Origin: Sphingomonadales bacterium
Lineage (GTDB): Bacteria; Pseudomonadota; Alphaproteobacteria; Sphingomonadales; Sphingomonadaceae
Direction of reading: 5' to 3'
DNA length: 57,816 nucleotides
Assembly (NCBI GenBank): GCA_028289885.1
Contig: JAQGKX010000169.1
Span: forward strand, 1 to 57,816
Shown here: positions 1 to 9,621 of the stretch, in pieces
Layout of the letters: each line of letters begins with the position of its first letter
Numbering within the stretch: position 1 is the first letter of the stretch
Notes under the pieces: model-generated
Databases searched by the model: none
Told to the model about the DNA's origin: nothing
Seen by the model: only the letters and a program-made list of their open reading frames with translations
Program-made: the position numbers and the translations under genes

Positions 1-91
1 TCGGCCGCAAGGGCAGTTAGCAATTCGGTTCATTGAACGCTAAGCCCGCGCCGGGCAAAGCGCTCGACGACTTATTCACGGAGCGATTACG

Positions 92-811
92 ATGCGTTTG
101 ATGTTGGGTTTCCTCGCGTTTGCGGCCTTGTCGGGTGCCGCTTCCGCAAAGCCTGCCGTGCCAGTGCCCGCTCCGGGGCCGGCTCCGGTCGCACCGCCTA
201 CCGATCCGAAATATATCCTGCACCTCGACCTGTCGACTGGCGGCAGCGTTGTCATTGCGCTCCGCCCCGACAAGGCCCCGATCAACGTCGAGCGTGTCCG
301 CACCCTCGCCCGTGCCGGTTTTTACGACAACGTGGTATTCCACCGCGTGATCGAGGGTTTCATGGCGCAGACCGGGGACCCCAAGGGGACCGGCGAAGGC
401 GGCTCGCCGCTACCCGACGTAAAGGCCGAATTCAACGACCTGCCCCATTTGCGCGGTGCCGTGTCGATGGCGCGCCCTGCGGACATCAACGGGGCCAACA
501 GCCAGTTCTTCATCGTCTTCATGCCGGTCCTGCGCCTGGACGGTAAATACACCGTTATCGGACGCGCAACCTCGGGCATGGAATATGTCGATGCCATCCA
601 GCGTGGCGAGCCACCCGCCAACCCGTCGAAAATCCTCCATGCATGGATGGAATCGGATGGGCCGACGGCTGCTCGCGTGCCGCTGGTGATCCCCGCGCCG
701 GTCGCAGCCGCGCCTGCCGCACCATCGGCTCCGACGGGCACCGGTTCACCGGTCACGCCGACAACGCCTGCTCCGGCGACCGCGGCTCCGGCACCCGTTC
801 CGCCGAAATAA
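92..811 (+). CDS. Secreted cyclophilin-type peptidyl-prolyl cis-trans isomerase
   Basis: Cyclophilin that isomerises X-Pro peptide bonds, here exported to the periplasm. Residues 1-19 form a signal peptide ending in ASA before KP. A proline/alanine-rich linker follows, then a cyclophilin domain at about 45-190. The active-site arginine sits in FHRVIEGFMAQTGDP (about residue 85), and ANSQFFIV (about 135) is the second conserved block. The last 45-50 residues are an Ala/Pro/Thr-rich low-complexity tail outside the usual fold. The ATG has a GGAG about 9 bases upstream; an in-frame Met at codon 4 is an alternative. It precedes queA, separated by an inverted repeat. The family call is firm; the client proteins are unknown. 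Confidence 0.93.
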   Translation: MRLMLGFLAFAALSGAASAKPAVPVPAPGPAPVAPPTDPKYILHLDLSTGGSVVIALRPDKAPINVERVRTLARAGFYDNVVFHRVIEGFMAQTGDPKGTGEGGSPLPDVKAEFNDLPHLRGAVSMARPADINGANSQFFIVFMPVLRLDGKYTVIGRATSGMEYVDAIQRGEPPANPSKILHAWMESDGPTAARVPLVIPAPVAAAPAAPSAPTGTGSPVTPTTPAPATAAPAPVPPK

Positions 812-826
812 CACCCGCCTAAAGCA

Positions 827-917
827 CGTCACCCTGAACTTGTTTCAGGGTCCATCGATCGACCCGCAAGAGCCTCGACGACGGAGGCATGGATCCTGAA
901 ACGAGTTCAGGATGACG
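827..917. repeat. Intergenic inverted repeat (sphingomonad CTGAAC/TTTCAGG type)
   Basis: Two 29-base arms, 827-855 and 889-917, are near-perfect reverse complements. The left arm reads CGTCACCCTGAACTTGTTTC and on to CAT; the right arm ends in GTTCAGGATGACG. About 33 bases separate them. Similar palindromic elements are widespread between sphingomonad genes. It can form a long hairpin in the ppi-queA transcript and may act as a terminator or mRNA-processing site. The ATG at 912, in frame with queA, lies inside the right arm. I noticed no second copy in the window. Confidence 0.85.
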
Positions 918-937
918 GACGTGGCGAGTGGCTATCC

Positions 938-942
938 AAGGA
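938..942 (+). promoter_or_regulatory. Ribosome binding site deciding a CTG start for queA
   Basis: AAGGA lies 8 bases before the CTG at 951. The in-frame ATG (912) and GTG (921) have no comparable purine run at the right distance, and they would add residues unlike the family N-terminus. Confidence 0.6.
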
Positions 943-950
943 ATATTTCA

Positions 951-1982
951 CTGCGCGTCGACCTGTTTGATTTCGACCTTCCCGAAGCCAGCATCGCCTT
1001 GCGCCCGGCGTTCCCGCGCGATTCGGCGCGAATGCTTGTCGTGGACGGTTCCTACCAAACCGATCGCCTCGTCAGCGACCTGCCGTCGATCCTGCGTCCA
1101 ACCGATTGTCTTGTCTTCAACAATACCCGTGTCATCCCGGCGCAGTTGCAGGGCCGTCGGGGAAACGCGACCATCGGCGCGACGTTGCACAAACGCGAAG
1201 GCCTGCGGGCGTGGCGCGCCTTTATCCGGAACGCCAAGCGCCTGCATGAGGGTGACGATATCGACTTCGGCAACGGTGTCGCCGCCATCGCCAGCGCGCG
1301 GGCCGAGGACGGCAGCTGGTTGCTGACCTTTGGGGGAGCCGAACCGGTCGAAATCCTGCTCGAACGCGCCGGGCAGATGCCGCTGCCCCCCTATATCGCC
1401 AGCAAACGCCCAACCGACGATCGCGACGCCAGCGACTATCAGACGATGTTCGCCGAACTTCCCGGGGCCGTCGCTGCACCCACCGCGGCATTGCACTTCA
1501 CACCGGACCTCATGGCCGCGCTCCATGCCGTCGGGATTGCTCACGAAATGCTGACACTTCATGTGGGCGCGGGCACGTTCCTGCCGATGAAAGTGGAGGA
1601 CACGCTCGATCACAAAATGCATGCCGAATGGGGCAGCATCGACGCCGCCACCGCCGCCCGCCTCAACGCCGTTCGGGCATCGGGCGGGCGGGTGATCGCG
1701 GTCGGCACCACCTCGCTGCGCCTGCTCGAAAGCGCGTGGCGTGAAGGGGAGGGGATTGTTCCCTTTGAAGGCGACACGGCGATTTTCATCACCCCCGGCT
1801 ATGAGTTTCGCGCGATCGACGGATTGCTCACCAATTTCCACTTGCCGAAATCGACGCTGTTCATGCTGGTTAGCGCGTTGATGGGTCGGGACACGATGCA
1901 AGCGGCCTATGCGCACGCGATTGCTGACGGCTATCGTTTTTACAGTTATGGTGACGCCAGTCTGTTGTTGCCCGCCAAATAA
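951..1982 (+). CDS. queA: tRNA preQ1(34) S-adenosylmethionine ribosyltransferase-isomerase QueA
   Basis: Transfers and isomerises the ribosyl group of SAM onto preQ1 at tRNA position 34, forming epoxyqueuosine in the queuosine pathway. The protein is collinear with Que[16 protein letters not shown] at the N-terminus, [35 protein letters not shown] and the C-terminal [11 protein letters not shown] chose the CTG at 951 because it gives the family-typical start MRVDLFDF and has AAGGA 8 bases upstream. The reading frame runs back to an ATG at 912, but that lies in the arm of an inverted repeat. From CTG the product is 343 residues. tgt, the queuosine base-exchange enzyme, lies nearby, so two pathway genes are close together. 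The family call is near certain; the start is likely but untested. Confidence 0.93.
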   Translation: MRVDLFDFDLPEASIALRPAFPRDSARMLVVDGSYQTDRLVSDLPSILRPTDCLVFNNTRVIPAQLQGRRGNATIGATLHKREGLRAWRAFIRNAKRLHEGDDIDFGNGVAAIASARAEDGSWLLTFGGAEPVEILLERAGQMPLPPYIASKRPTDDRDASDYQTMFAELPGAVAAPTAALHFTPDLMAALHAVGIAHEMLTLHVGAGTFLPMKVEDTLDHKMHAEWGSIDAATAARLNAVRASGGRVIAVGTTSLRLLESAWREGEGIVPFEGDTAIFITPGYEFRAIDGLLTNFHLPKSTLFMLVSALMGRDTMQAAYAHAIADGYRFYSYGDASLLLPAK

Positions 1983-2051
1983 CGGGAGCCATGGGTCGGA
2001 ACCTGGGGAGGGTAAGTCTGTTACCAAGCACATTGCCCCCTCGGAGTCGCC

Positions 2052-2828
2052 ATGATCATCGATATCGACGTTCTGCTGGATTATGGAATTCCAGAACGCC
2101 ACGACGTCTTGCTGCAGGTCGAGGCCGCCGCAATGGCTGACCAGCGCCTGCTTGAAAGTCATCTTACCGTGACATCACCCGAACGTCTGCGCGCTGTCGA
2201 GGGTGAGGAATCGATCGGGCAGCGCACTTGGGCCGCAGGGCTTGGCCAGTTTCGCGTCGAATATCGTGCCAGGGTCGCGATCGACCGCGCACCCGTGGAT
2301 CTTTCCAATAAGCAGGCGAACGACCCGCGCATGCTCCCCGCGTTAGTCGTGCCGTATCTGCTGCCCAGCCGCTATTGTGAGAGCGACAAGTTCGAGGCGT
2401 TCGTCACGCGCGAGTTTTCGCACGTTGGTGGCGGCCAGAAGATCATGGCGATGCTCGACTGGATGGCAACGCACGTCGACTATGTTTCAGGGTCGTCGAG
2501 TGGTGACACGACGGCGGCGGGCACGTTTGTCCAGCGTCAGGGCGTGTGCCGCGATTTCGCCCATCTTCTCGCCAGCATGTCGCGCGCAGCGATGATCCCG
2601 GCGCGCCTGGTCGCTGCCTATGCGCCCGGTGTAACCCCGCCGGACTTTCATGCCGTGGTCGAGATCTGGCTCGACGGTTCATGGCATCTGGTCGATGCGA
2701 CCGGCATGGCGAAAGCCGAGGAAATCGTCCGCATCGGCGTCGGTCGCGACGCCACCGACATAGCCTTCATGACGGTCTTCGGCAGCGCGCAAATGTTCGA
2801 ACAGCGGGTGACCGTCACGCGCGGTTGA
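2052..2828 (+). CDS. Transglutaminase-like family protein
   Basis: Transglutaminase-like superfamily protein of 258 residues. The core lies in the second half with the expected cysteine-histidine-aspartate triad: Cys166 in QGVCRDFAH, His200 in DFHAVVE and Asp215 in HLVDAT. The N-terminal 100 residues are a beta-rich region seen in bacterial homologues. Bacterial members act mostly as cysteine proteases or amidases rather than cross-linkers; the substrate here is unknown. There is no signal peptide, so a cytoplasmic place is likely. It starts 69 bases after queA with a GGAG in front. It ends tail to tail with the next gene, the two stop codons forming TGATCA. Confidence 0.85.
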   Translation: MIIDIDVLLDYGIPERHDVLLQVEAAAMADQRLLESHLTVTSPERLRAVEGEESIGQRTWAAGLGQFRVEYRARVAIDRAPVDLSNKQANDPRMLPALVVPYLLPSRYCESDKFEAFVTREFSHVGGGQKIMAMLDWMATHVDYVSGSSSGDTTAAGTFVQRQGVCRDFAHLLASMSRAAMIPARLVAAYAPGVTPPDFHAVVEIWLDGSWHLVDATGMAKAEEIVRIGVGRDATDIAFMTVFGSAQMFEQRVTVTRG

Positions 2829-4334
2829 TCAGCGGGGCCCCAGTGCCGACGCGGGCAGGGGGCCGATGAGCAAAGGACCGTTATCCGGTACGCCGCCACC
2901 CAATCCGCGCTCGTGCAACATGATCGGCAGGTTATGGAACGCCTGTTTGCGGAAAAGGAAGACGGTCCGCCCTGCGGCATAACGCGGAAGGTCGGTGACT
3001 GGCACTTTGGGCCCGTCGTACAACCCCAGGCCCCAAGCGTCGTAGGGGTCCCGCTCGACCGTGGCGGCGACCACGATATAAGGACAGGGTGTCGACAGTT
3101 TTCGCCGACATACCGAATCGGCCAGCAGCGCCATCGCTTCACCCTGCACGAGGAGGAGTGCCCCCGGATAGCGGGACATGATCTGAACCGGCGTGTTCCA
3201 GTTCTCGTCCTCGATCGTCTGACGCAAGCGGAACATGTCGATCGCGAGCGCCGCAACAACGATCGCCAGCACGGTCCAGCGAAGGCGCACCGCTGGCATC
3301 CCCGCAAGCGCACCGGCAAGCAAGATCGATAGGATGCCGGAAATCCAGAAGATGGTGCGCGGCACGAATATCGGTACGACCATGCCTATGCAGGCGAGCG
3401 CGAACAGCGAAATTCCGGCCAAAGCGGCAAGCAGGCGAGTCTCGGCGCGCTGACGGTCGGACATGGCAAAACGTATGATCAGAAATGCCAAAAAAGGGGC
3501 GAGTAACGACGGCAGCCATTCGGTTCCGATCGACAGGAACAGCGTCTTCAACGAATATGCCGCTATCTGCCCCAAATCGGCCAACCCGATCGCCGAGATG
3601 TTGTCCCGACCGTAGATCAGTTGCAAAGCCGCAATCCGAATCGCCCATGCCGACAGGATACAGACCGCAATGTTGGCGACGATGAGCGGCAATAATTGTC
3701 TCGGGTGCGAGCGATACCGGGCGGGGTCTGAGGCGATGACCGCAACAAACGCGAAAACGGGAAACAGGATCATCGTCGTGTGAAGATAGATCGCCGCCGT
3801 TGCCGCAACCGTATAGAGCGCCAGGGCGCGTCGGCGGGACGACAGCTTCGCACCGGACAAAGAAATGGTGACCAGCGCACCGACCGCGACGAGGACCGCG
3901 CAGAGCACGAAGATGTAACCCCGTGCCAGTTCGGCAAAATACAGGTGACGTCCCGATATCCCGGCCAGCCCAGCCGCGATGACAGCAGCCGTCGTGCCGT
4001 ATATCCGGCGGGTAAGCGCATAGAGCAGCACGATCGCGCAAAGGCTCGCGACAATCGTTGGCACCCGGATTGCCCAGTCCGACGATCCCGCAATCGCGCG
4101 CCATGCTCGCAGTATCGAGTAGTACAGCGGTGGATTGGTTTCGCGCAGCATCCAGTCGCTCCACAGGCGCGCATAGCTCTGGTCGCTGAAATAGACCGAT
4201 GCGTGCTCGTCGAATTGCAGCGAGTGACTGGCGGAGACGAAGCGCAGCAGCGCCGTTGCCACCAGGATCAGCATCAAGGCTGTGAGTCCGAAAACCCGCT
4301 CGCGTGACGGTCTTTTTATCAATGTGGCCCCCAC
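2829..4334 (-). CDS. GT39-type (GT-C fold) membrane glycosyltransferase
   Basis: Polytopic inner-membrane protein of 501 residues with about ten to twelve hydrophobic segments. The first periplasmic loop carries the acidic LQFDEHASVYF motif followed by ETNPPLYYSILRAW, as in ArnT/PMT-like glycosyltransferases that use polyprenyl-phosphate sugars. Such enzymes move a sugar from the lipid carrier to lipid A, protein or polysaccharide in the periplasm; the acceptor cannot be told here. The start is GTG at 4334; a TTG four codons later is possible. It is divergent from tgt, with about 130 bases between, and has no sugar-pathway neighbours. Confidence 0.82.
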   Translation of the reverse strand: MGATLIKRPSRERVFGLTALMLILVATALLRFVSASHSLQFDEHASVYFSDQSYARLWSDWMLRETNPPLYYSILRAWRAIAGSSDWAIRVPTIVASLCAIVLLYALTRRIYGTTAAVIAAGLAGISGRHLYFAELARGYIFVLCAVLVAVGALVTISLSGAKLSSRRRALALYTVAATAAIYLHTTMILFPVFAFVAVIASDPARYRSHPRQLLPLIVANIAVCILSAWAIRIAALQLIYGRDNISAIGLADLGQIAAYSLKTLFLSIGTEWLPSLLAPFLAFLIIRFAMSDRQRAETRLLAALAGISLFALACIGMVVPIFVPRTIFWISGILSILLAGALAGMPAVRLRWTVLAIVVAALAIDMFRLRQTIEDENWNTPVQIMSRYPGALLLVQGEAMALLADSVCRRKLSTPCPYIVVAATVERDPYDAWGLGLYDGPKVPVTDLPRYAAGRTVFLFRKQAFHNLPIMLHERGLGGGVPDNGPLLIGPLPASALGPR

Positions 4335-4464
4335 ATGCCGTCGTGCCCAGATCGGCTATCGCTTGCGCTGAACAGATCGACCAACAGTGTCAAGGTTTGC
4401 ACAGGCGGGCACCACTGCAGCTGGCTCACTCGACATCTTCCTGCAGGCGCGGCATTGGCGGCTC

Positions 4465-5598
4465 ATGACCCCCGCTCCCCGCTTCAATTTTTCGATCACC
4501 GCCACCGATGGCGCGGCGCGTACCGGCACCATCGCCATGAAGCGCGGCGAAATCCGCACGCCCGCCTTCATGCCCGTCGGCACCGCTGCGACCGTGAAGG
4601 GCATGACCCCCGACGGTGTGCGGGCTACTGGTGCCGACATCATCCTTGGCAACACCTACCATCTGATGCTTCGGCCCGGCGCGGAGCGCATGGCGCGGCT
4701 TGGCGGACTGCATGCGTTCATGGGGTGGGACCGGCCCATCCTGACCGACAGCGGCGGTTATCAGGTCATGAGTCTGGGCGACCTGACCAAGATCACCGAA
4801 GAGGGCGTCGCGTTTAAATCGCATCTCGACGGGTCGCGCCACATGCTCACCCCCGAACGCTCGATGGAAATCCAGCGGCTGCTCGGCTCGGACATCGTTA
4901 TGGCGTTTGACGAGTGTACGCTATTCCCGGCTACGCACGAGGTCGCGGGCAAGTCGATGGACCGGTCGATGCGCTGGGCGCGCCGGTCGCGCGACGGATT
5001 CGACAGTGGAGCCGATCATGCGGCGGAGGCGGCGCTTTTCGGTATCCAGCAGGGCTCGATGTTCGCCGACCTGCGCCGGAAATCGACCGATGCACTCGTA
5101 GATATCGGCTTCGACGGTTACGCGATCGGGGGACTGGCTGTCGGGGAAGGGCAGGAGGCGATGTTCGGCGTGCTTGACTATGCCGCCGACATGTTGCCAG
5201 CTGACCGCCCGCGCTACTTGATGGGCGTCGGCAAACCTGATGACATCGTGGGAGCAGTGGAGCGCGGCGTCGATATGTTCGATTGCGTCCTGCCGACCCG
5301 TAGCGGGCGCAATGGGCAGGCGTTCACATGGGACGGCCCGGTCAACATCCGCAATGCGGGACATGCCGAGAACCAGTCGCCGCTATCGGCCGATTGCGCG
5401 TGCCCGACCTGCACCGGCTGGAGCCGCGCCTACCTCCACCATCTGGTGAAATCGGGCGAGATGCTCGGTGCGATGCTGATGACCGGGCACAATCTGTGGT
5501 TCTATCAACAACTTATGCGAGGTTTGCGCGACGCTATCGCAGGCCGGAAACTGAGGGATTACGCCGACAGTTTCCGGTTGCGCTATCGTAGAGCTTAA
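4465..5598 (+). CDS. tgt: Queuine tRNA-guanosine transglycosylase Tgt
   Basis: Exchanges guanine 34 of GUN tRNAs for preQ1, the step before QueA. Asp95 in TDSGGYQ is the general acid/base and Asp273 in MFDCVLPTR the nucleophile. The zinc site is Cys311, Cys313, Cys316 and His342. The reading frame is open back to 4387, but those 26 residues are not family-like. The ATG at 4465 gives MTPAPRFNF, a usual alphaproteobacterial start, and a 377-residue protein of normal length. The stop codon overlaps that of the convergent lipoprotein gene (TTAA at 5595-5598). Confidence 0.96.
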   Translation: MTPAPRFNFSITATDGAARTGTIAMKRGEIRTPAFMPVGTAATVKGMTPDGVRATGADIILGNTYHLMLRPGAERMARLGGLHAFMGWDRPILTDSGGYQVMSLGDLTKITEEGVAFKSHLDGSRHMLTPERSMEIQRLLGSDIVMAFDECTLFPATHEVAGKSMDRSMRWARRSRDGFDSGADHAAEAALFGIQQGSMFADLRRKSTDALVDIGFDGYAIGGLAVGEGQEAMFGVLDYAADMLPADRPRYLMGVGKPDDIVGAVERGVDMFDCVLPTRSGRNGQAFTWDGPVNIRNAGHAENQSPLSADCACPTCTGWSRAYLHHLVKSGEMLGAMLMTGHNLWFYQQLMRGLRDAIAGRKLRDYADSFRLRYRRA

Positions 5599-6278
5599 CG
5601 GCGCGTCTTGCCGGGAGGGGCGATGGTGATCTTTACCGTCTCGCCCGAATTGCCGGGGAAGCCGGTAAACATGGCGTCGATCAGGTTCGGCACAAGCGTC
5701 GTCAAATCGTTATCGGTCGATATGGCTTGCGCCTTGCCCTCGAACACCCGCTCATGCGTGCCGCGACGCTCGATCGTCATCTCCAACTGCGAGTTATAAA
5801 CGGTGTAGCTTTCGACGGTGTTGTAATCATCGAACAGGAACGGATCGTAGAACCCGCCGACAAAGGCGCGCCGGCCATAGCCATAGCCGTAATAAGGGCG
5901 ACCGAAGCCACCATAGCCGCCGAAGCGGCTATAGCCGAACCCGCCGCCATAGCCGAAGCCACCGAACCCACCGGGCGTCGAACGGATCTTCTCACGTCCG
6001 CGATCAACGCCGTAATTGATCGAGACGATCAGATTTGCACCGGTCGAGGTGCCGGCGCGGACATAGCCGACTTGCTGCAGGCGATTGGCGACCATGTTGG
6101 CATAGGTCTGAAACTCGAGCGAACTGTTCTGACGCGGATCATCGGAAACCACGGCAAAGCTCTGCCCCTGCGGAACAGGAAGCGCCTGATAGCGCGATAC
6201 GCGGGCCTGGAAAGGCTCGGCGCAACCGGCAATCGTCAAAAGAGCGATTGGCGCGGCGTATTTAAGAAAACGGATCAT
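5595..6278 (-). CDS. DUF4136-type outer-membrane lipoprotein with Gly/Tyr-rich insert
   Basis: Predicted lipoprotein of 227 residues. The signal peptide ends in the lipobox TIAGC with Cys19 as lipidation site. The body ([45 protein letters not shown], and a C-terminal [19 protein letters not shown]) fits the DUF4136 family, whose role is unknown. Between them is a low-complexity stretch of about 50 residues made almost only of Gly, Phe, Tyr and Arg. The start at 6278 was chosen over a longer frame because AAAGG stands about 10 bases upstream and the signal peptide begins there. It is downstream of trpS on the same strand, 94 bases away. Confidence 0.8.
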   Translation of the reverse strand: MIRFLKYAAPIALLTIAGCAEPFQARVSRYQALPVPQGQSFAVVSDDPRQNSSLEFQTYANMVANRLQQVGYVRAGTSTGANLIVSINYGVDRGREKIRSTPGGFGGFGYGGGFGYSRFGGYGGFGRPYYGYGYGRRAFVGGFYDPFLFDDYNTVESYTVYNSQLEMTIERRGTHERVFEGKAQAISTDNDLTTLVPNLIDAMFTGFPGNSGETVKITIAPPGKTRR

Positions 6279-6372
6279 CGGAAACGACCTTTGTTGTAGC
6301 GTTATCGCCATTGCGTAGCAAAATGCGACTCATCTGGTGAACGCTTGTTGAACGTGTTCGATCCGTCGCGGC

Positions 6373-7380
6373 TTAGCCCCGGTTCGACCTTTGAAGCCCG
6401 GTTGCGGCATAGGCGGCCCCCAGCGTGGGTTGCGCTAACACTCGCGCACGGGCTGCGCCATCTTCCAGAATTGCATCGATTTTCGCGTCGTCGCGCAACT
6501 CCAGCATACGCTCGCGGATCGGCGTCAGGGTGGCGACCAGTTGCTCGATCAACCGCGCCTTGAAAGGTCCGAATTGCGATCCGCCGAATTCCGAAAGAAC
6601 CTGCTCGCTGGTCGAATCCGCAAGTGCGGCGAATATGGTGACGAGATTTCGCGCCTCCGGACGTTCGCTCAGGCCCGCGGGCTCCGAGGGCAGGACGTCC
6701 TGATCGGTCTTCGCCTTGCGGATCTTCTGCGCGATCACGTCGGCATCGTCGATCAGGTTGATGCGGCTCATGTCCGAAGGATCGGACTTCGACATTTTGG
6801 CCGTCCCGTCCCGTAACGACATGATGCGGGCGGCGGCGGGTGGAATGAACGGTTCGGGCAGGGTGAACAGATCGACCCCGAAATCGCCATTAAATTTGGT
6901 GGCGATATCGCGCGCGAGTTCGAGATGCTGTTTCTGGTCGTCGCCCACCGGAACGTGCGTCGCGTTATAGAGCAGCACGTCGGCGGCCTGCAGAACCGGA
7001 TAGGCGAAGAGGCCGATGCTGGCACCTTCACGATCCTTGCCCGATTTTTCCTTGAACTGCGTCATCCGGTTGAGCCAGCCGATCCGCGCGGTGCAGAACA
7101 GCAACCAGGCCAATTCGCTATGGGCGGGAACACGCGCCTGGTTGAACAGGATCGCGCGCGCCGGATCGATGCCGCTCGCGATTAAGGCCGCCGCCATCTC
7201 GCGGGTATTGGCGGTCAGCGTCCTCGGATCGTTATAGACCGTGATGGCGTGCAGATCGGCAAGGAAGAACAGGCATTCCCCCTCGACGCTGTCCTGCATT
7301 CGCACCCAGTTGCGGATCGCGCCGAGATAGTTGCCGAGGTGCAGGCTGCCCGTTGGCTGGATGCCCGAAACGACCCTCAT
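6373..7380 (-). CDS. trpS: Tryptophan--tRNA ligase
   Basis: Class I aminoacyl-tRNA synthetase that charges tRNA-Trp. The N-terminus [20 protein letters not shown] holds the HIGH-type ATP site (residues 12-17), and KMSKSDPS near residue 195 is the KMSKS loop. [15 protein letters not shown] and FKARLIEQL are other family blocks. Length 335 residues is normal. The frame continues 68 codons upstream inside murJ, but the ATG at 7380 gives the standard N-terminus. It starts 1 base after the murJ stop codon, so the two are probably co-transcribed and translationally coupled. Confidence 0.97.
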   Translation of the reverse strand: MRVVSGIQPTGSLHLGNYLGAIRNWVRMQDSVEGECLFFLADLHAITVYNDPRTLTANTREMAAALIASGIDPARAILFNQARVPAHSELAWLLFCTARIGWLNRMTQFKEKSGKDREGASIGLFAYPVLQAADVLLYNATHVPVGDDQKQHLELARDIATKFNGDFGVDLFTLPEPFIPPAAARIMSLRDGTAKMSKSDPSDMSRINLIDDADVIAQKIRKAKTDQDVLPSEPAGLSERPEARNLVTIFAALADSTSEQVLSEFGGSQFGPFKARLIEQLVATLTPIRERMLELRDDAKIDAILEDGAARARVLAQPTLGAAYAATGLQRSNRG

Positions 7381-7381
7381 A

Positions 7382-8965
7382 TTATCCCTTTCGCGTGAAT
7401 TGCGTGCGGAGTTCGCGCAAGGAGAATGCACCGACCACGACCGCAACCGCGCCATAGACCGCCGCGCCGATACCGCAAAGGGCGAGCAACGCAATGACGC
7501 GATCGACCGTGCTGCGCGCCATATAGGGATCGACCAGCGGGTTGAGCAGGGTGAGCGCGATCCCCATCGCGACGCTGGCGGCACCGATCCTTAGCGCCTT
7601 GGCCTTGAACCGGGCATCGAAGCGCAAATGATCGCGTTTGTGGAGCGTCCAGTAAAGCAGGATTACATTGACCCACGCCGCGCCCGCCGTGGACAGGGCG
7701 ATCCCGACAAATCCGGCATTGAAGACGAGCACCGACAGGAGGTTCCCCACGAGGTTGAACAACATCGACACGACCGCGAGCCGGACGGGCGTTTTTGTGT
7801 CCTGTCGCGCGTAAAACCCCGGCGTGAGCACCTTGATCAGCACATAGGCCGGGACGCCGACCGAAAACGCGGCCAAGGCACCCGCCGCGCCAATTGTATC
7901 GACTGCCGTGAAGGCTCCGTGCTGGAAAACGCCCCGGATCAGTGGAGTCGCGGAAATTACCAAGGCCACCGCTGCGGGCAGGGCGAGGAACAGGCTGAGT
8001 TCCATAGCGCGGTTCTGCGTGTGTCCGGCGGCGACGGCATTGCCCGAGACGATCTGGCGCGTCAGGCTGGGCAGGATGGCCGTGCCGACGCCGATCCCGA
8101 TCAGGCCGAGCGGAAGCTGGTTCAGGCGATCGGCATAGTAAAGGTAGCTGACCGCCCCCTGTTCAAGGAAACGGGCGGCAAGCGAGGTCGAAATCAGCAG
8201 GTTGAACTGGATAGCACCCTGACCAATCGCGGCAGGTCCGATCAGGAACAGCATCCGCCGCACGTCGGGCGACAGGCGCGGCATTTGCAGTTTCAGGATA
8301 ACACCCGCCTGCCGACACGACCAGATCAGCCACGCCAGTTGCAGCGCACCCGCCACCGTCACCGCGATCGCCTGGGTTTCCGCCGTCTCGACGCCAGTGC
8401 TTCCCCGGAAAAGCAGAATAGCGAGGATCATCGCGATATTGAGCAGGATCGGTGCGGCCGCATTGACCCAGAACCGCCCCAGCGAATTGAGGATGCCACC
8501 AAGCAAGGACACCAGCGAAATCAGCGCCAGATACGGAAAAGTGATCTGCGTAAGGTGGCTGGCGAGCGCGAACTTTTCCACGCCACCATCGGGAAAACCG
8601 CCCGTCATAGCCCAGACGATCGGCCCGGTAGCGGCGATCATGATGCCGGTGAAGACGACCAGAAAGGGGAACAGCACCGACAGCACTTGTCCGGCAAAGT
8701 CGGTCGCCGCGCTCAGGCCCGATCCCGGAACCTCGGCATCAGCTTCGGCGATCCGCCGGTTGAACATTGGCACGAATACGGCGGAAAACGCGCCTTCTGC
8801 GAACAAGGCGCGAAACAGGTTTGGCAACCGCCACGCGATCAGGAAAGCGTCGGAGGCAAACCCCGCGCCGACGAACCGCGCCATCAACATGTCGCGGACC
8901 ATGCCGAGTATGCGACTGACAAGCGTCAGGCCGCCGATCGACGCGGTCGCGCGAACAAGGTTCAT
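7382..8965 (-). CDS. murJ: Lipid II flippase MurJ
   Basis: Integral membrane flippase of the MOP superfamily that moves lipid II across the inner membrane for peptidoglycan synthesis. The 527 residues have about 14 hydrophobic helices. Typical blocks are [22 protein letters not shown] at the start, [21 protein letters not shown] near residue 48, and [12 protein letters not shown] and [21 protein letters not shown] in the middle. The gene lies 16 bases after secB and directly before trpS on the same strand, an arrangement often seen in sphingomonads. A 550-codon open frame on the other strand is a GC-driven shadow. Confidence 0.96.
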   Translation of the reverse strand: MNLVRATASIGGLTLVSRILGMVRDMLMARFVGAGFASDAFLIAWRLPNLFRALFAEGAFSAVFVPMFNRRIAEADAEVPGSGLSAATDFAGQVLSVLFPFLVVFTGIMIAATGPIVWAMTGGFPDGGVEKFALASHLTQITFPYLALISLVSLLGGILNSLGRFWVNAAAPILLNIAMILAILLFRGSTGVETAETQAIAVTVAGALQLAWLIWSCRQAGVILKLQMPRLSPDVRRMLFLIGPAAIGQGAIQFNLLISTSLAARFLEQGAVSYLYYADRLNQLPLGLIGIGVGTAILPSLTRQIVSGNAVAAGHTQNRAMELSLFLALPAAVALVISATPLIRGVFQHGAFTAVDTIGAAGALAAFSVGVPAYVLIKVLTPGFYARQDTKTPVRLAVVSMLFNLVGNLLSVLVFNAGFVGIALSTAGAAWVNVILLYWTLHKRDHLRFDARFKAKALRIGAASVAMGIALTLLNPLVDPYMARSTVDRVIALLALCGIGAAVYGAVAVVVGAFSLRELRTQFTRKG

Positions 8966-8981
8966 GGGGTTCGGCGGCTGA

Positions 8982-9479
8982 CTATGCTTCGCCGGCGGGC
9001 GTTGCGAAGGCCAGAGCGTCGGTCTGTTCGGCCTGCGACACGTAAAGCTGACCGAAGTCGATCGGCTCGAGCATCAGCGGCGGGAACCCACCGTCGCGAA
9101 CGGCATCCGCAAGAACGCGGCGCGCGAAGGGAAACAGGATGCGCGGTGCTTCGGCAAGAAGGAACGGCTGAAGCTGGTCCTCGGGAATGTTGCGAAGCGC
9201 GAACAGACCGGCATAGGCCAGCTCGACCTGAAACGCGGTCTTGTCAGCGGCGGTTGCCTTCACTTCGATCTTCAGGATGACCTCATACGCATCGTCGGCG
9301 AGCTGGTTCGATCCGATATTGAACTGCACGTCGATCTGCGGCTGGCCCTGCCACTGATAAACGCCGGGCGCGTTCGGATTCTCGAACGACAGATCCTTGA
9401 CGTACTGCGACAGGACGCCAGCCTGTGGAGTGGTGTCCTCGCCATTGGCGAGCGCTTCGGTGCCCATTTCTTCGGCCAT
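8982..9479 (-). CDS. secB: Protein-export chaperone SecB
   Basis: Cytosolic tetrameric chaperone that keeps preproteins unfolded and hands them to SecA. The 165-residue protein has the family blocks LSQYVKDLSFENPNAP, QPQIDVQFNIGSNQL, ELAYAGLFAL and the C-terminal PRILFPFARRVLADAVRDGG followed by PPLMLEPIDF. The start at 9479 gives MAEEMGTEAL; the frame is open another 35 codons but these do not resemble SecB and would run into the divergent promoter. It is divergent from the Tim44-like gene (142 bases between starts), a conserved alphaproteobacterial layout. Confidence 0.96.
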   Translation of the reverse strand: MAEEMGTEALANGEDTTPQAGVLSQYVKDLSFENPNAPGVYQWQGQPQIDVQFNIGSNQLADDAYEVILKIEVKATAADKTAFQVELAYAGLFALRNIPEDQLQPFLLAEAPRILFPFARRVLADAVRDGGFPPLMLEPIDFGQLYVSQAEQTDALAFATPAGEA

Positions 9480-9621
9480 TTCGTGTCGGTCCTGCTGTTC
9501 GATGCCATGAATATGGCGCGCGACTAGCAGGCGAGGGGGTGACAGGGCAATGCCAGTTTCAAGTCGCATTTGAAGTCGAGGCAAATCGTGCCTATATCCC
9601 AGATAGTCGTTCGGAGGTTTT

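Noticed and set aside
2-43. Possible 13-codon tail of an upstream gene ending in TAA at 41-43
   Set aside because: Too short to assign; all three frames hit a stop within 45 bases, so the end of a gene cannot be told from chance.
948-2162. 404-codon open frame on the minus strand
   Set aside because: Antisense to queA; no recognisable domain.
3139-4164. 341-codon open frame on the minus strand in another frame of the glycosyltransferase
   Set aside because: The glycosyltransferase frame has membrane helices and the DE and PPLYY motifs; the alternative frame has neither.
7628-9280. 550-codon open frame on the plus strand
   Set aside because: It lies antisense to murJ and secB, whose products are clear. 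Its translation is rich in Arg, Gln and Asp without any family motif, typical of GC-driven shadows.
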